Of a DNA stretch of 64,000 nt, positions 30,881 to 43,300 are shown one piece after another. Source of the stretch: Malachius bipustulatus. Its lineage: Eukaryota > Arthropoda > Insecta > Coleoptera > Melyridae. The translations under genes and the position numbers were made by a program. The stretch lies in the NCBI GenBank assembly GCA_910589415.1, contig OU342637.1, positions 29,666,162 to 29,730,161 of the forward strand. Direction: 5' to 3'. The number at the start of each line of letters is the position of its first letter. Within the stretch, counting starts at the first letter, position 1. The notes beneath the pieces were generated by a model. It did not search any database. It was not told where the DNA came from and worked only from the letters and a program-made list of their open reading frames with translations.

Positions 30881-33800
30881 TTATATAGGGTGGTGAAAAT
30901 TTTGGTTATTTTCGCTTCATGATCTGAAGTATAAGCAACGAATCGCCCCGTGTATGACCAGCTACTTGAAGGGATGTCCCGGACCTCTAAACGCGCATTT
31001 CCATCAGTGTTATAGGGCTCAGCGTAAGGGCTAAACATAATGTTATGTTGTGTTAGATGTCGCAAGATCGTTCCAGTTGACTGCTTTCTACAACCTACAT
31101 CTTGCTTGCTAATTAATTATAGTCGGAGGCTGGTTAGGTGTGTTACTGGCATTAAATCTACATATCTACTTCTGTGGATAAGTTCATCTACCTGTGCCGA
31201 ATATTAACGCCCACATTATGGTGGTTCCCTTCAGGTAAAAGTGATAGTGTAACGTATTATTGCATCTGTTTATAAGGTTGCTAATTTTGACTACCTTCCT
31301 ACACCTGGAGAGCGAATATATCAAAAGTTTTCTTATGACAGTGTTTGTTAAATTTTCGTAATGTTCGAAATAAAATAATTTTACACATTTCCCTTGCCGA
31401 AAGTGTTTAATCACATTTTTTTGACTTCACAGCAAGATGACGTCATATTGTTTTTCGGTGAATTGTTTTCACTTATTGAGTCATTGGGAGAGAAAAATCA
31501 AAAAAAGGAGTTGTTTTTTTTAATGATCAGCATATCGGATATCTGAAGATCACTTTTATAAATCTATTTTTTTTCAGTAGGTTTTTTCAGTAGAATCTCG
31601 TTTTTTCAGTTTTTTTTAGCGTATTTCAGATAAACGAGATCCCCAGGAGCTTTTTCTAAAAACGGACACCCTTAATCGATGACTCCAGATAATGAAATTT
31701 TTTAACGTACATAATTTAAAATTATAATCAAGGAAATGTTAAAAGAGTTTCAATTTTTCAGCATCTCATCAGTTCCTTCAGTTATCTTCTTCAGAAGGAC
31801 TTCTTGTCAATTTTTTACCGTACCTTTTAATGAAAATAGAAAGTTAATTCAAGAGTGATCTTTATTATGTCTTAACGCACGCCTATTAAATGAAATAATT
31901 TCAAAACGAAAATTACATTATTATTCTGTAAATAATTGATTTTATTGATTTTGATGTTCTTGATTAATAAGTCTTACAAATATTGATTGGGAAGGAAATT
32001 ACATTCTGAAAATACTAATGAAAAGTGCCATAAGTGCAGCAATAACATCAACTATTAATTGGTTGAGTTGCTTCAAACAATGGACCGTTTCGCATTATCC
32101 ATAGAGCATAGAAGAATTGAAAGTTACCATACATAATCCATTCATAAGATATTTTTCTTAATGACTCATTGGTTGAGTGTCGCTGATTCTTTCCCACTCA
32201 CATATGACATGGTGTGTTATGTCGCCACGCCAGGACGTGTGTGGGTAGCTTCATTCATACGTGTTTAGTGTTTGCATAAGTGAACCGAGAAAACGACGTA
32301 CTATAATATGTAGGACTCAACCTTAGAGCATGAACTTCAATAAATGACTATGGCATAGTGTTAAAGGCTTCCTGGTCGTTTTGGGACCAATCAAATTGCC
32401 TTTATCAACATTTCAGTGATTAGTTTCATGCAAAGAATAATTGAATTTCTATATTTTCCATCTTCTAAACAAGTTCTTCATCTTCCCCTTAAAGGTGTAT
32501 TCACATTCTAGGAATTAGTACCACCACCACCAGCACCAGCACCAGCCCACAGAACACAAAAGTGAAAGTTAATATAATTTAAACTTATAGATGTCTAGTC
32601 TCGACGTAAAAAAATATGAGACAACTATTTCCCTCACGGTGATATCAACAACCAGTTTAATAAATTAGAAACCAGGATGACCAGAAAATTAGTTGCGTAG
32701 GACACGCGGATATAACATATTGGGATAGGTAGGTGCGCTGGTGCTGGTGCTGGTGCTAGTGCTAGTGCTACACATATTATTATCACTGATTCAGTTCGGT
32801 TACCGATCGATGCCTACAGTATTTACCATAACGCATGCATATACATGACTTCATCAAGAATCCCTCAGAGGTGTTCAACTAATTACCTGGTTCCGTTTAT
32901 TCAGGGGATGACGACGTTCATCCTTACAGCAGAGGGCTTTGACTCAGACGAAACTATTAATAAAGCCGGAGGAGCGATGATTGAAGTTGTCTTGATGGGT
33001 TAGGTAGTATTTAGCGTCGGGACGGCATAATAATGGATATGGGAATTCATGCTGACTTTGCATAAACTATTATCTCCAGCAATTAGAGGTCAAGGAAATT
33101 GGGTCTCGACTGTTATGATCTTATCGTGCAACATTTCGCTTTCACCTGTCAAATTGAGTTTTTAACAATAAGCTACATCAATATTTTTCTGACTTGTCAG
33201 TTTATTGATTCAATAATATTTTACGGACTTATCCAATATAATATAATATACAAGGTCAACACTTTCGAGGCTGGGCATGGGAAAAAAGACATTTTTGCAG
33301 ATTGCAGCTTCCCATTTTGACCTAGAGGAGGGCCCTAAGCGCCCTATCTTATATCCTGGTCACGGCACCAATCTGTAGTGTAACAACCTGATCGAGGAAC
33401 CAAATCTATAATGTAACCTACCTTTTATAATGCGCAACAAATCTGTGATGTGGCCCCCTGACTAAAATATCTTAAATCGAAGGCCTAACTGATGAATGAT
33501 TTAAATAGAAGAACCTATTATATGTCTGTCATGAATGTCTTTGTTGAATTCTCGCCCTGAAAACTTTGAATTTGAAGTTATCCCGTCCTGAAATCTCTAG
33601 TTTTGAATATAGAAATCAAAATCCCTAAAATCTCTAGAAACCAAAATGGTCGCTGTGATTCTAACCCTTTTGAACCTTGACACCCCTGATTTTACCTGTG
33701 ATCGCGCTGCTCGTCTAGTTTTAACCCCGTGGACCTTCATCTGCGTTGTGTTGTTTGTAAAATGAGCTCCAAAATATTATACATATAACAGAGGTGTTAT

Positions 33801-36000
33801 CGAACTGAAAAAAAGATAGTCATCGATAAAAATTTAGAAATAAATGAAATTGATCGATACCACAGTGACACAGTTTAAATACTTCATCTTTAGCCCTCTG
33901 CCCCATACACACACATAAAAACATAAATAAACAGTGGGAAAAATAACATGCCTTGATGCTGTCCTGCTATCACGAATTAGAAAAGCGACGTTAAATTGGA
34001 AAAGGTAAAATTGGCACTGACACTATTAATGAAATCAATTGAATCATCACTGATAAAGTGAACCAAATAATATTTCACTCGTTTACAGTTACAAACAAAT
34101 TACCCCAGCGTTAGCTAATCGTTATAAATTGTTAGTTGCCAGCACGCCCATCTGCCTGGGCACGACATTAATCAAATAAATCAGATGTGACTTAACGAAT
34201 CATATGAATGTCTCGGTCATTACGAGATATACACAAATTCACTAAATTGTCTAAGGTATATTCAAAAAAGGAGGAAAAACCAGTGACGTGAATTCAAAAT
34301 TCTTTTATCTTTCATCGCTAACAATTTTCACCCCTCTAGGTCACAAGTGTGAAGTAGCAAACAAAAAATTGCTTGTTTCCTATGCATTAGCTCTAGGGCC
34401 AGTTTGTGCGGTGATCTTGTAAATAATAACACATTTTTTATTCAAGAAATTCTCTTATCAGTAGTATAATATGCAATTTTTGTGTCCTTAATTTAATTGT
34501 TATCATCAATTTAAATAAGTATAATGAATCTGTCCCACCGAGGGAAACATTATCTTTTGTCAACAACCTTTACCCCGGCTATTTTGTCTAGCAGGACTCG
34601 AAGGACTATCAGGATAAGGGAGATAACAGGCGGTCCAGGCCTGGGGTAGTGTTTGCAAGCTGTCCTCTGCAAATAAACCGGCAGCAGTACCGCTTTCTTT
34701 GCGCGTTTAAGTACGGATCCGTAAACAGGTATAAATCCACTCCTTTAGCCCCCTCAGATGATCAAACATTCGACCGTCATGTTCCGTCTTATCCTTTACA
34801 CGTGTTTGTGTTTGTGGAGGATACAAAAAAGTTTATATCTCTTCAAATAAGTACCTCCTGCTGATACATTTAAGATAATAAGCAAAACTGTATGAGTTTT
34901 CCCATATCATGCATGGTGGTTTCAGAGCAGAGTCACATATTCTGTGATGACACAGTCCTAATCTGACAAACGCTTTTGTAGAATATTATAGACGCTGTTG
35001 ACTGTTATAGAAACTAATGTTCTAAGGCTGCATGTCCATGTCATTTAGATCAGACTTTGTGTGCAACAAAGATTGCAATTTTTTATGACGTTGGTTTAGA
35101 GTACTTTGACTCTAAAACACGGTATTCATCATAAATATTATCAAGCCTTTGTTTCTTCCTTCATAATATGTAAATTCTCATCACATCAGTTTTACGGCAT
35201 ACCGTCGCCGGTATTATGTTTTAGTTGAACGTTAGTTGCAATCTCAAGGATAATTACGTACCTATATGGCTGTAATTTTTCCCCAGATCAATCAGTTGCA
35301 TGAATAAACTAACGCGAGGATACTTTCAACGAGATTCTGCCACTGCCCATTGCTTGGAAAAAAAATTTCCAGGACACAACAACTTTGTACACAGATTTTT
35401 GTACTGCGCAGTTGTATTATAGTAGACGAGCTATAATACAGACTTTAGTTACCGTTTCTTTCAGAATCATCTCTTGTTGAGCGATTTTGTAATTACCCAA
35501 TTAGATTTGTTTCAAAAAAACAGCGAAAAGTTGAGGATGAGGAGATTAGTTTACTCTGCAGTACAGGAAAAGAAAAAACTATCGAAAAAAGATTTTTCCT
35601 ATTCTGGACTTTCAAGTTTATACTGTTCAGTAGGTTTATTTTAGTTTTTCGGGCGAAGAATCATTTTTGACGTTTTTTCAACTGTCTACCCGATTACTGC
35701 CCTACCATATATGTCCGTTTCCTATTTTATCCAGGCTTTCATTCCCACCAAGACGATTTTCGGAACGTGGGTTGCTTCAACGCCCTTGGTTGCTTGGTTT
35801 CTAGCCGCGACGAGTGAACTCTCCTAGGAATTCTCTTTGCCAGTGGTAACGAAAATCCTAAAGAAGTTATCGGTTTGATCCGGTTTTTTCAACAGCAGTA
35901 TTCACGCATATCATTGAGTGAAATATCTTAACTTTAGTCACTTTCCTCGTCGTCAGTATAGCAAAGATGTTTTGGTTGAGTTAGGAACTCTCGCAGTAGG
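30881..36000. other. Intergenic, no gene; small trinucleotide repeats
   Basis: No supported coding sequence. There is a CAC/CAGCAC run at 32521-32550 and a GTGCTGGTGCTGGTGCTAGT run at 32733-32770. The two are in opposite orientation. An open frame at 34649-34864 has no recognisable domain. Confidence 0.4.
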
Positions 36001-36009
36001 GTGATGTTT

Positions 36010-36880
36010 TGAAAACACTTTAACTGCGGTCTTGCTGATAAAGTTGTGGATGGTATTTGGCTCTCATAAACCTGGGTGCGTTTGTGGCTATTGTCAAAAC
36101 CTCATTTTGGACTGTTTGAAGCTTCTTGATATTTGTTGCCGATGTGTGTTTCCTCATATAGTCGGAGGCTGGTGTAAAAAAAGTACAGAGTTTTAGAAGG
36201 GCTGACATTTTCAGATCGGCCAGTATTTTGGCCATAAAAAGCCTCTGACGTGGCAGAGGCGCCCACGTAAAGGTGTTTTTTTAAATAATTTTAACAATAG
36301 GAGTCTGGAATACTCGCGCGCGCTCCTTTGCATGCTGACTATACAGAGGTTGTTTACGACGAAAATACTGGCCGATCTGAAAGTTTCAGCCTCTCCAAAA
36401 CTCAACTAGCTTTTGGACTAATATTGGGCATGCGTATAATAGCAGAGATCTTATCAACGACTTGGTGCTCCAAGTAAGTCGTGTATCCGAATGTACTCCC
36501 AAACATTTCACTTTTTGGTGTTGTCTTTCGTGTTCTTTGGTCTTCCACTTCACCTCTATGTCATCAAGAGGATGTTCTCATGGGTCGACTTTTTCTGGGG
36601 ATAAATATATTTTTGGTTCGTATTGGCTCCCTGTAGTTGTTTTGAACAAGTTTGGGCCAAAGATGCTACCTTGGGGTACTCCTGAGTATATTGTATGCTG
36701 AAACTTTTTATCCCAAATGGTTGAGAAAATTCTGTTTTGAATAAATGGAAAAAGGATAGCTTTTATAAAATCTGGTAGATTTCAGTGCAGTAGCCTGTAT
36801 TTAAGCTCATTTATCCAGATTTTGTCGAATACTTGAGTTAGAACGTCTCTTCCGAAAGCCAGCTTGTCAGTAAGGTGCGG
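36010..36880 (-). pseudogene. Decayed Jockey-type LINE reverse transcriptase
   Basis: On minus, in order: FDKIWINELKYRLLH (~36840-36780), the RT motif GVPQGSIFGPNLF (36682-36645), a VKCLGVHSDTRLTW segment (~36530-36485), and the C-terminal block NIKKLQTVQNEVLTIATNAP (~36145-36080). The order is that of Jockey-clade LINE RT, but frameshifts and stops separate the pieces and the catalytic FADD segment is not readable. Between 36195 and 36410 an inverted duplication of ~41 bp (AGATCGGCCAGTATTTT core) interrupts the gene. Confidence 0.75.
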
Positions 36881-36889
36881 ATATGGTAG

Positions 36890-39800
36890 CACCCCCTCTC
36901 TTATAGATCTTATACCGACAAGATAAATCAATTTTAACGTTGATGATGAAAGAATTAAATCCTTTCAAATTTAATTAATTCTCATTCAGAGATGTTAGTA
37001 TTATCACCTTCTATAATGGCACCGCTTATTGAAAGGCGGCATTCAAATTTCTTATAACTTTTTGGAAGTTATCGGAATATTCAATTCACTTTTCCCCTTC
37101 TATCAATTTTATAAAAGGGCAAATCTGAGGTATAGAAAAGACCTTGTTCATATATTTTATATTAGAATCATTATATGTACTGGATAAATGGAACAAAGAA
37201 ACTTCTCAGGCCATGGGAGGAAATACGGGAAACTTCCCCACTCGTGCTCTTCGTCGGTAGCTCCCTGACTGAATTCGAATATTGCACTAAAAGACGGAAA
37301 GGTGAGCTGTATCAAAATGGGAGAAGAACCCAAGAGATCCCTGTCGCGACTTTATGAATTTATTTCATCGAGATGAAAAGGAATATTTGGAAAAATATTG
37401 CTTTAAGCGAGATTTTACATGTTTCACTGTTTTCATTATATCACTGCAGATATTAATTTAAACATGCTTTAATTTTAATGAAATGAAAATAACTCGGCTC
37501 CGGCAGGTCATTAATGAGAATAAATGTAAATGGCCCTGATCTTTAAGTTTTCTAGCATGTGTTCCCGGCGTAAAAGTCATAAAAGAAAGTTTATTTGGGT
37601 GGGTTATTTTTAGTTGTTAAAATAGTAATACATTACGTTAGGTGATTTGTGTAAATGCCATGTGTCTCTCTAGTAACCGGTGGTGCATGTGATTTATGTG
37701 TGTTTACTCAGATTTAAACCAACTACAGGTATAAATTTACTTTTAAGCTGCTTTATATTCCGTCACTTTTTTTATTAAAAAGCCGAGTCCATTACAAAAT
37801 TATACTAAATTTACAGAGACATAAATATGTGTATAGTCTGTACTTTGTGATATGACACAAAATATTTATATGAAAAAGCATAGATAGACCTCACCGCCAT
37901 AGTGAGAAATCAAACATGGCGCCAAAGCTTTAAACGAATAATAATAGGACCATCTGTATGTGCGGTCAAAGTAACGACAGGAAAAGTCTTATTAAAGTTT
38001 AAATTTAGAAATCAAAAGTTGAAAATAGTAGTTAGGGATAGATCACAGGGACGCCAACACAAACCTGCCTTGAATTATTTTTGTTGACAGGAAAAATTTC
38101 CTAGATATAGGTGTATGTATTTGGCAACCCTTCTTAAATTTGGCAACGCTTCCCTTTGTTCATGCCTGAGAAGCTACTGTATAGGTAAGGCAAAATTCCA
38201 TTCTATTTCCTGGATTTAGTTAAGGTGCTTTTAGAGTGAGTTAATGGAGGATTATTAAATTATTGATCTTCGACGGAAATGTATTCAACAATTAACATGT
38301 AACGGAATGCTCTCTAGGGAACCCGAAATATTTCATGCATCACATGCGATAAATTATAACGAAAGATAATATACTGAAGCTTGAAGCTTGTTTGTAGCGA
38401 ATTGAGGAGAATGAGTGCTGGGAGGGGGGGGGGGGTTATTACGGTCGGTTGTATTTGCAGGGTCGTCAAAATTTGCAGAGTAGCCGACATTTTTTGACCA
38501 AGGAGTACATTATTTTATCAAACTAGTAAAAAATCGTGGAAGTTGCTATAAGAAAACGATAGAATTCCGCATGTTTCAAATGCTTGAAGAATAGAAAATA
38601 CTATGATATTTTTTTTTTTTAAACAATGAAATTTTGTTTTTCATTGTCCTATTGAAAATCGGATTTTTGTCCTTTCTAAGTTGCCCAAACATGGGGAAAT
38701 GTGGCCTAAGAATTGCCCTAAAATTAGTTTTTGCTAATTGTATCGAAAACAGTTGCGAATTTGGCGATGCCTTAAAAAAGTTTTTTCAATAATTCCTTTG
38801 ACTATACCTTTTTATAGCATAGTTGTGCTAGAAATGAGGGCAAAAAAAAGAATTTTTACATAATATTGAATTTCGTATTTTTTTTTTGTTTAGAAAATTA
38901 CAAAACTGTGTTTTTAGGGCTTAATAAAGGTTGATATAAGGGTAACTGTTTTTTTGGTCTCTTCAACTCATTTTACATTCAAATTATTATCAGAATCAGT
39001 AATTTATTTTATTTTTCAATTCCTCATTATACTCTCTTAATTGTTTTCTATTTTTCAATAACTCCTTAGGTACGAGATTACGAGATACACGAACCACTTA
39101 ATAACAGTCAGGACGTTATAATCCATAATGCCCGCATGTGTTATTATCATTAACAATAATATAATGACAATACACAACAATCGGCTTGCCTATAGCAACG
39201 CAAAAGTTACTTTATATCCTAGAATCCACCATCTATTAATAGTTGGGTAAAAAAAAACAAGAATTTGTGAATGATAATGTCCATCGGTGGACTTCCTTCA
39301 CTCGGGTCAAAGGCCCTCAAGCTGGATCACGACGACCACGGTCATCATCATCTAAGTACTGCCCTAGGTACGTAAATACCTATTAGAAATTGATAATGTA
39401 ATAAAAAAACTAAGATTTTCAGGATTCAAAATACATTTTTTTGACAACATTCAAACCTGATTACAAATTTGAAAAAAATCTTTAGGCATGCAAAATTCAT
39501 GAATGCACATTGGAGAGGATGATTAAATAAACGCATGAAAGAAATTATCACGCTGCTTCAATGGATAGTTTAGCCAAGGGGTGAAAATTAAGAAAACTGA
39601 CCACTTTTGAGGGCTTGAGGGGTTGAAATTAGACCATTTTTTTCTTCTTCTTCTCCTCGTTGGAGTTATACCGAGTAAGTGACTTTTTATCATCTCCAAT
39701 TTTGACGAAATGGTGGCATTTTTTGTGCTAGACGAGTTTGAATGAGCTATAGATGGTCGAAAATGAGAGAGGAACAGGGAAATGAAAATTACTATTTTGC

Positions 39801-40099
39801 ACTAAAACTTGCGAGAGATTGACGGATGGTCGAAACGCTGTCAAAAATTTCGAGTTATTCTAATCAGCCAATTTGTATAGACATTCAAAAAATAGTAAAT
39901 TTTCCAAAGTAGTTTAACACCCTGTATCTCTAAAACTATAGCTCCAACGACCTATGTCTACAGGAAATTTTTCGCCTTTTTTTGCATTTCCTACATGGTA
40001 TTTGTGTTAAAAAAATTAAACTTTGTATTTCAAGGATTATCAGCAGTTATCTGCCAAAGCCTCGATGATCCAAACAGCACACAGAAACTTTTAACTTTT
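36890..40099. other. Intergenic, no gene recognised
   Basis: AT-rich. A run of about 13 G is at 38424-38436. A CACCCTGTA end like that of the foldback family is at ~39921-39929, without a visible partner. Confidence 0.4.
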
Positions 40100-40113
40100 A
40101 AAAAATGACGAAG

Positions 40114-40341
40114 AGCACACCGGTGGCCGAGTGGTTCAGTGGGCGGTCTGCTGAATCACTGGACCCGGCGGACTGAGTTCGATTCTCGGTGAAGGCTCTG
40201 GGTGTTTGTGTTGTCCGTTCTACTATTTGTTTGGCATACTTGAGGCTGGGTGTATGAGCAAGAGGCTCCAAAACCATATTACCGGTGTGGAGCGACTTTG
40301 TCTTAACTACATAGTGAAGACCGATGCTCCCCCTTAAAAAA
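40114..40341 (+). mobile_element. tRNA-derived SINE
   Basis: The tRNA-like head has an A box TGGCCGAGTGG (40124-40134) and a B box GAGTTCGATTCTC (~40175-40187), so RNA polymerase III could transcribe it. The body ends in GTGGAGCGACTTTGTCTTAA and GACCGATGCTCCCCCTT, followed by poly(A). AAAAAATGACGAAG occurs directly before (40100-40113) and after (40342-40355) the element, a clear 14-bp target duplication. The 3' domain is shared with the SINE at 57576-57872. Confidence 0.9.
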
Positions 40342-40355
40342 AAAAAATGACGAAG

Positions 40356-43300
40356 TTCTGGCAGTCGCGGACTCTATGAGCTTGTCTCACATAAAAAAGG
40401 TACCTATAACCTTTTTCATAAATTAATCGACTTCAAAATGTTTCGTTTATATTTTACGGAAATAAGTTTAAAAGACCCCTCTGGAATATTTTTCACGCAT
40501 TTTATACGAGTAATGAAATTTTAATTATTAATAATTGTCAGCCGTTTAGGGAATACCTAAATGAAAAATTAAGGCGAAAATTCACGACTTTATTACAAAA
40601 GTTTGAAGTATCCTAATAAGACTAAAAATGTCTGGTATACCTACAGCATTGGCAATGGCAATCAACTCTTCCAGTAAGTTACTCGACCGACCTTAAACTT
40701 GTCAAATTCTTCAGAATTTTGGCACAAGTTTGCTTTTAAAATACTCTATTTATATTTTTCAAATCGCGAGTAGGAAAAGTGAATAAACTTGACCAAATAA
40801 TGAGATCATCGCAGGCAGCTGCACACATATGAGCGAGTACAAATATAACCTACGATAATAATTTGTACTTTCCTCTAAGAAATTAATAGTCTTTCATTCA
40901 GCTGATTTATAACGTTTAACGTTTTATACAGACCGGTATGGCAACGCTCTTGAGCACCTATCAAAGTGAATTTTCCATTAATAAAGCCAGTCGTCTTACG
41001 ACACTTTATTTATCATGTTGACACATTAAAGACATAAATATGACGCCTCTGGTGGAGCTAATAGCGCTAGTGCTAGTGTTTGGTGCTAGTGCTAGTAATA
41101 GCCCAGATATAATTATGGCAGCTAGAACACGTCTCCGATATGTTTGGGTGCCGAGGCTCTAGGCCAGTCCACATGTAAGTTCACTTTTACTTTTACTACT
41201 GTAAATATTTACTAGTCAAAACAGATCCAACAACAGTTCCCACCCCTGTACTGCTAAACACATTAACGTGGTATTGTAAACAAGGGGTGTTCACACCATC
41301 ACACTTCTAGGTGATAAAATGCTTCTGTTTTGTTTTAACTAAATTAGAAAACCAATTACGGTGTCTGGGAACTTCTTTGAGAGCAAGAAGCGCTATAATA
41401 ATAGAGAGTAGAGCTAGAACTTTCCGCCTTTTAATGGTTTCTCTACCATATGAGAAACAAAACAAAGCAACCTAGGTTATCGTCATCGGTAGGGATGTGT
41501 ATCTTGTCTATGAAAGTGTAGAATAAATTAATTACATTTACAGGGTCATGTATAAAATCGTATTTTAGGCAAAAATGAGAGAATCATTTTTTGCAATTGA
41601 GTTCTTAGTCCTTAGTCCTGGAATTTTCTTAATTGCTTCAAAACGCTCGGAGTTAATAATTGTTTAAGGATGTTGAAGTAAGTCATGGAACCGACTGAGA
41701 GTATACACATTCTTCATGTGTACGTCTTCATCTCTATGCTATATTAAGGGCTGTTTAATTATTCATCAGAAGTCTATAAGCCAATTCTTCTGACCGATAA
41801 TTGTATTCTGAAATTCTGCTGTATTGTAATGGAATTCCAATTAGAGTAAAGGTTGGTATAATATAAAGAAAATTCAGACTCGATTATTTATTTATTAATG
41901 AAATATAGTACGCATTACACATTTACTAACTGTTTATTTACATGTAAAACTTGGTGATATTTACTATGACTATGATTTATTTGAACACTAATTATAATAA
42001 CCAATATTAATTTTTTAACCTTTAAATAAAGCAAGAATTAATATTGTTTGTAAATTCGTTTCACTTTTTAGAATGCCTTCGCTTCCCAATCAATCTGTGT
42101 TTATTTGCAAACAGTCTCCACTGAAGGATGTGGCAGAATTTTCTCGATAAACGAGCCCACATTATCTAGAATGTATGATTCATCGCGTTCCGAGAGTAAG
42201 CTATGAGTCACTCCATGACGTCAGAAAAATAGGAGATGTTTCTTAGAAATAGGAGAAAGTTCCTCACAAATAGGCGAAAATTCAAGAATTTTACTAATAT
42301 TACTGATACAACAGGCAAAAGGTCAGGAAAACGTAATAAGTAAAAATTTCACTTACTTGCGAAATCATTTTTTCATTATGTTAATTAATTAATTTGGTTT
42401 CATATGCCGCGCAAATAATTTCGAAAATTGTAAAAGTTTTGATAATACGGAGAGATCGTGGGAGATTTAATTTTTTAAGCGAATCTACATAATCCGCGGC
42501 CGTATTTCAATAAAAAATTCATTAATTTGAAGCTGTAACTTTTCAAAAATCTGATTAAGGAGATTACAATTTATTTTTCAATTTGCATTTTTTAACAAAG
42601 ACCTAATAAAGAGAATCCGGTTGATTAAAAAGTTGATTATCCTTATTTTAATAATTAAGTTTCATAGAGTTATGAATTTGAAAGATGAATACGGTCCTAA
42701 TTATCAAACAGCCTTGAAGTTCCCTCTGCTTTTATAACGAACTTTACAAGAAGAAATTGGAGCAAAATACCACGAAATCCCAGAGCAGTCTGTAAGGGCT
42801 TTGCGGGATAGATTTAGCCGCGGACGGACATGTTATTAACATTCAAAGGGAATAACTTCTGTTGCATGATGAAATAGATACTAAGTTTTCTGTGAAATAT
42901 TAAAATCTTCCGATAGGAATTAAGGGGAAATTCATCCCTCCGCAAATCCCATAATTATAATCTTAATGGGAAAATATTTTTAAGCAGTAACGGCAACTAT
43001 GTTAAATAATTCTAAAGCAGTTTCATGTATTAAACATTTATTTTAGACAGCGTATAGTTTAGCCGTTCTCGATTGGTTGGAAATGCAAATACATGACACG
43101 AAAGAAAAGACGGCACGGCACGAAAGTCTAATATGAAACAAAATCCCTCGAGCTTTACATGAATTTACATTTGAATAATAAATATTAAAACAACAAAATT
43201 CCAAAGCAACAAAATTATTTGGAACTGGAGAATAAATTTCTATTGTATTGTATGTTGAGATAAGCCACTTTCCTAACTTTCCTTGTAACAAGTGGTAAAA

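Noticed and set aside
40114..40190. Functional tRNA gene
   Set aside because: A and B boxes are present, but the cloverleaf arms do not pair well. The sequence continues into a SINE body with poly(A) and target duplications.
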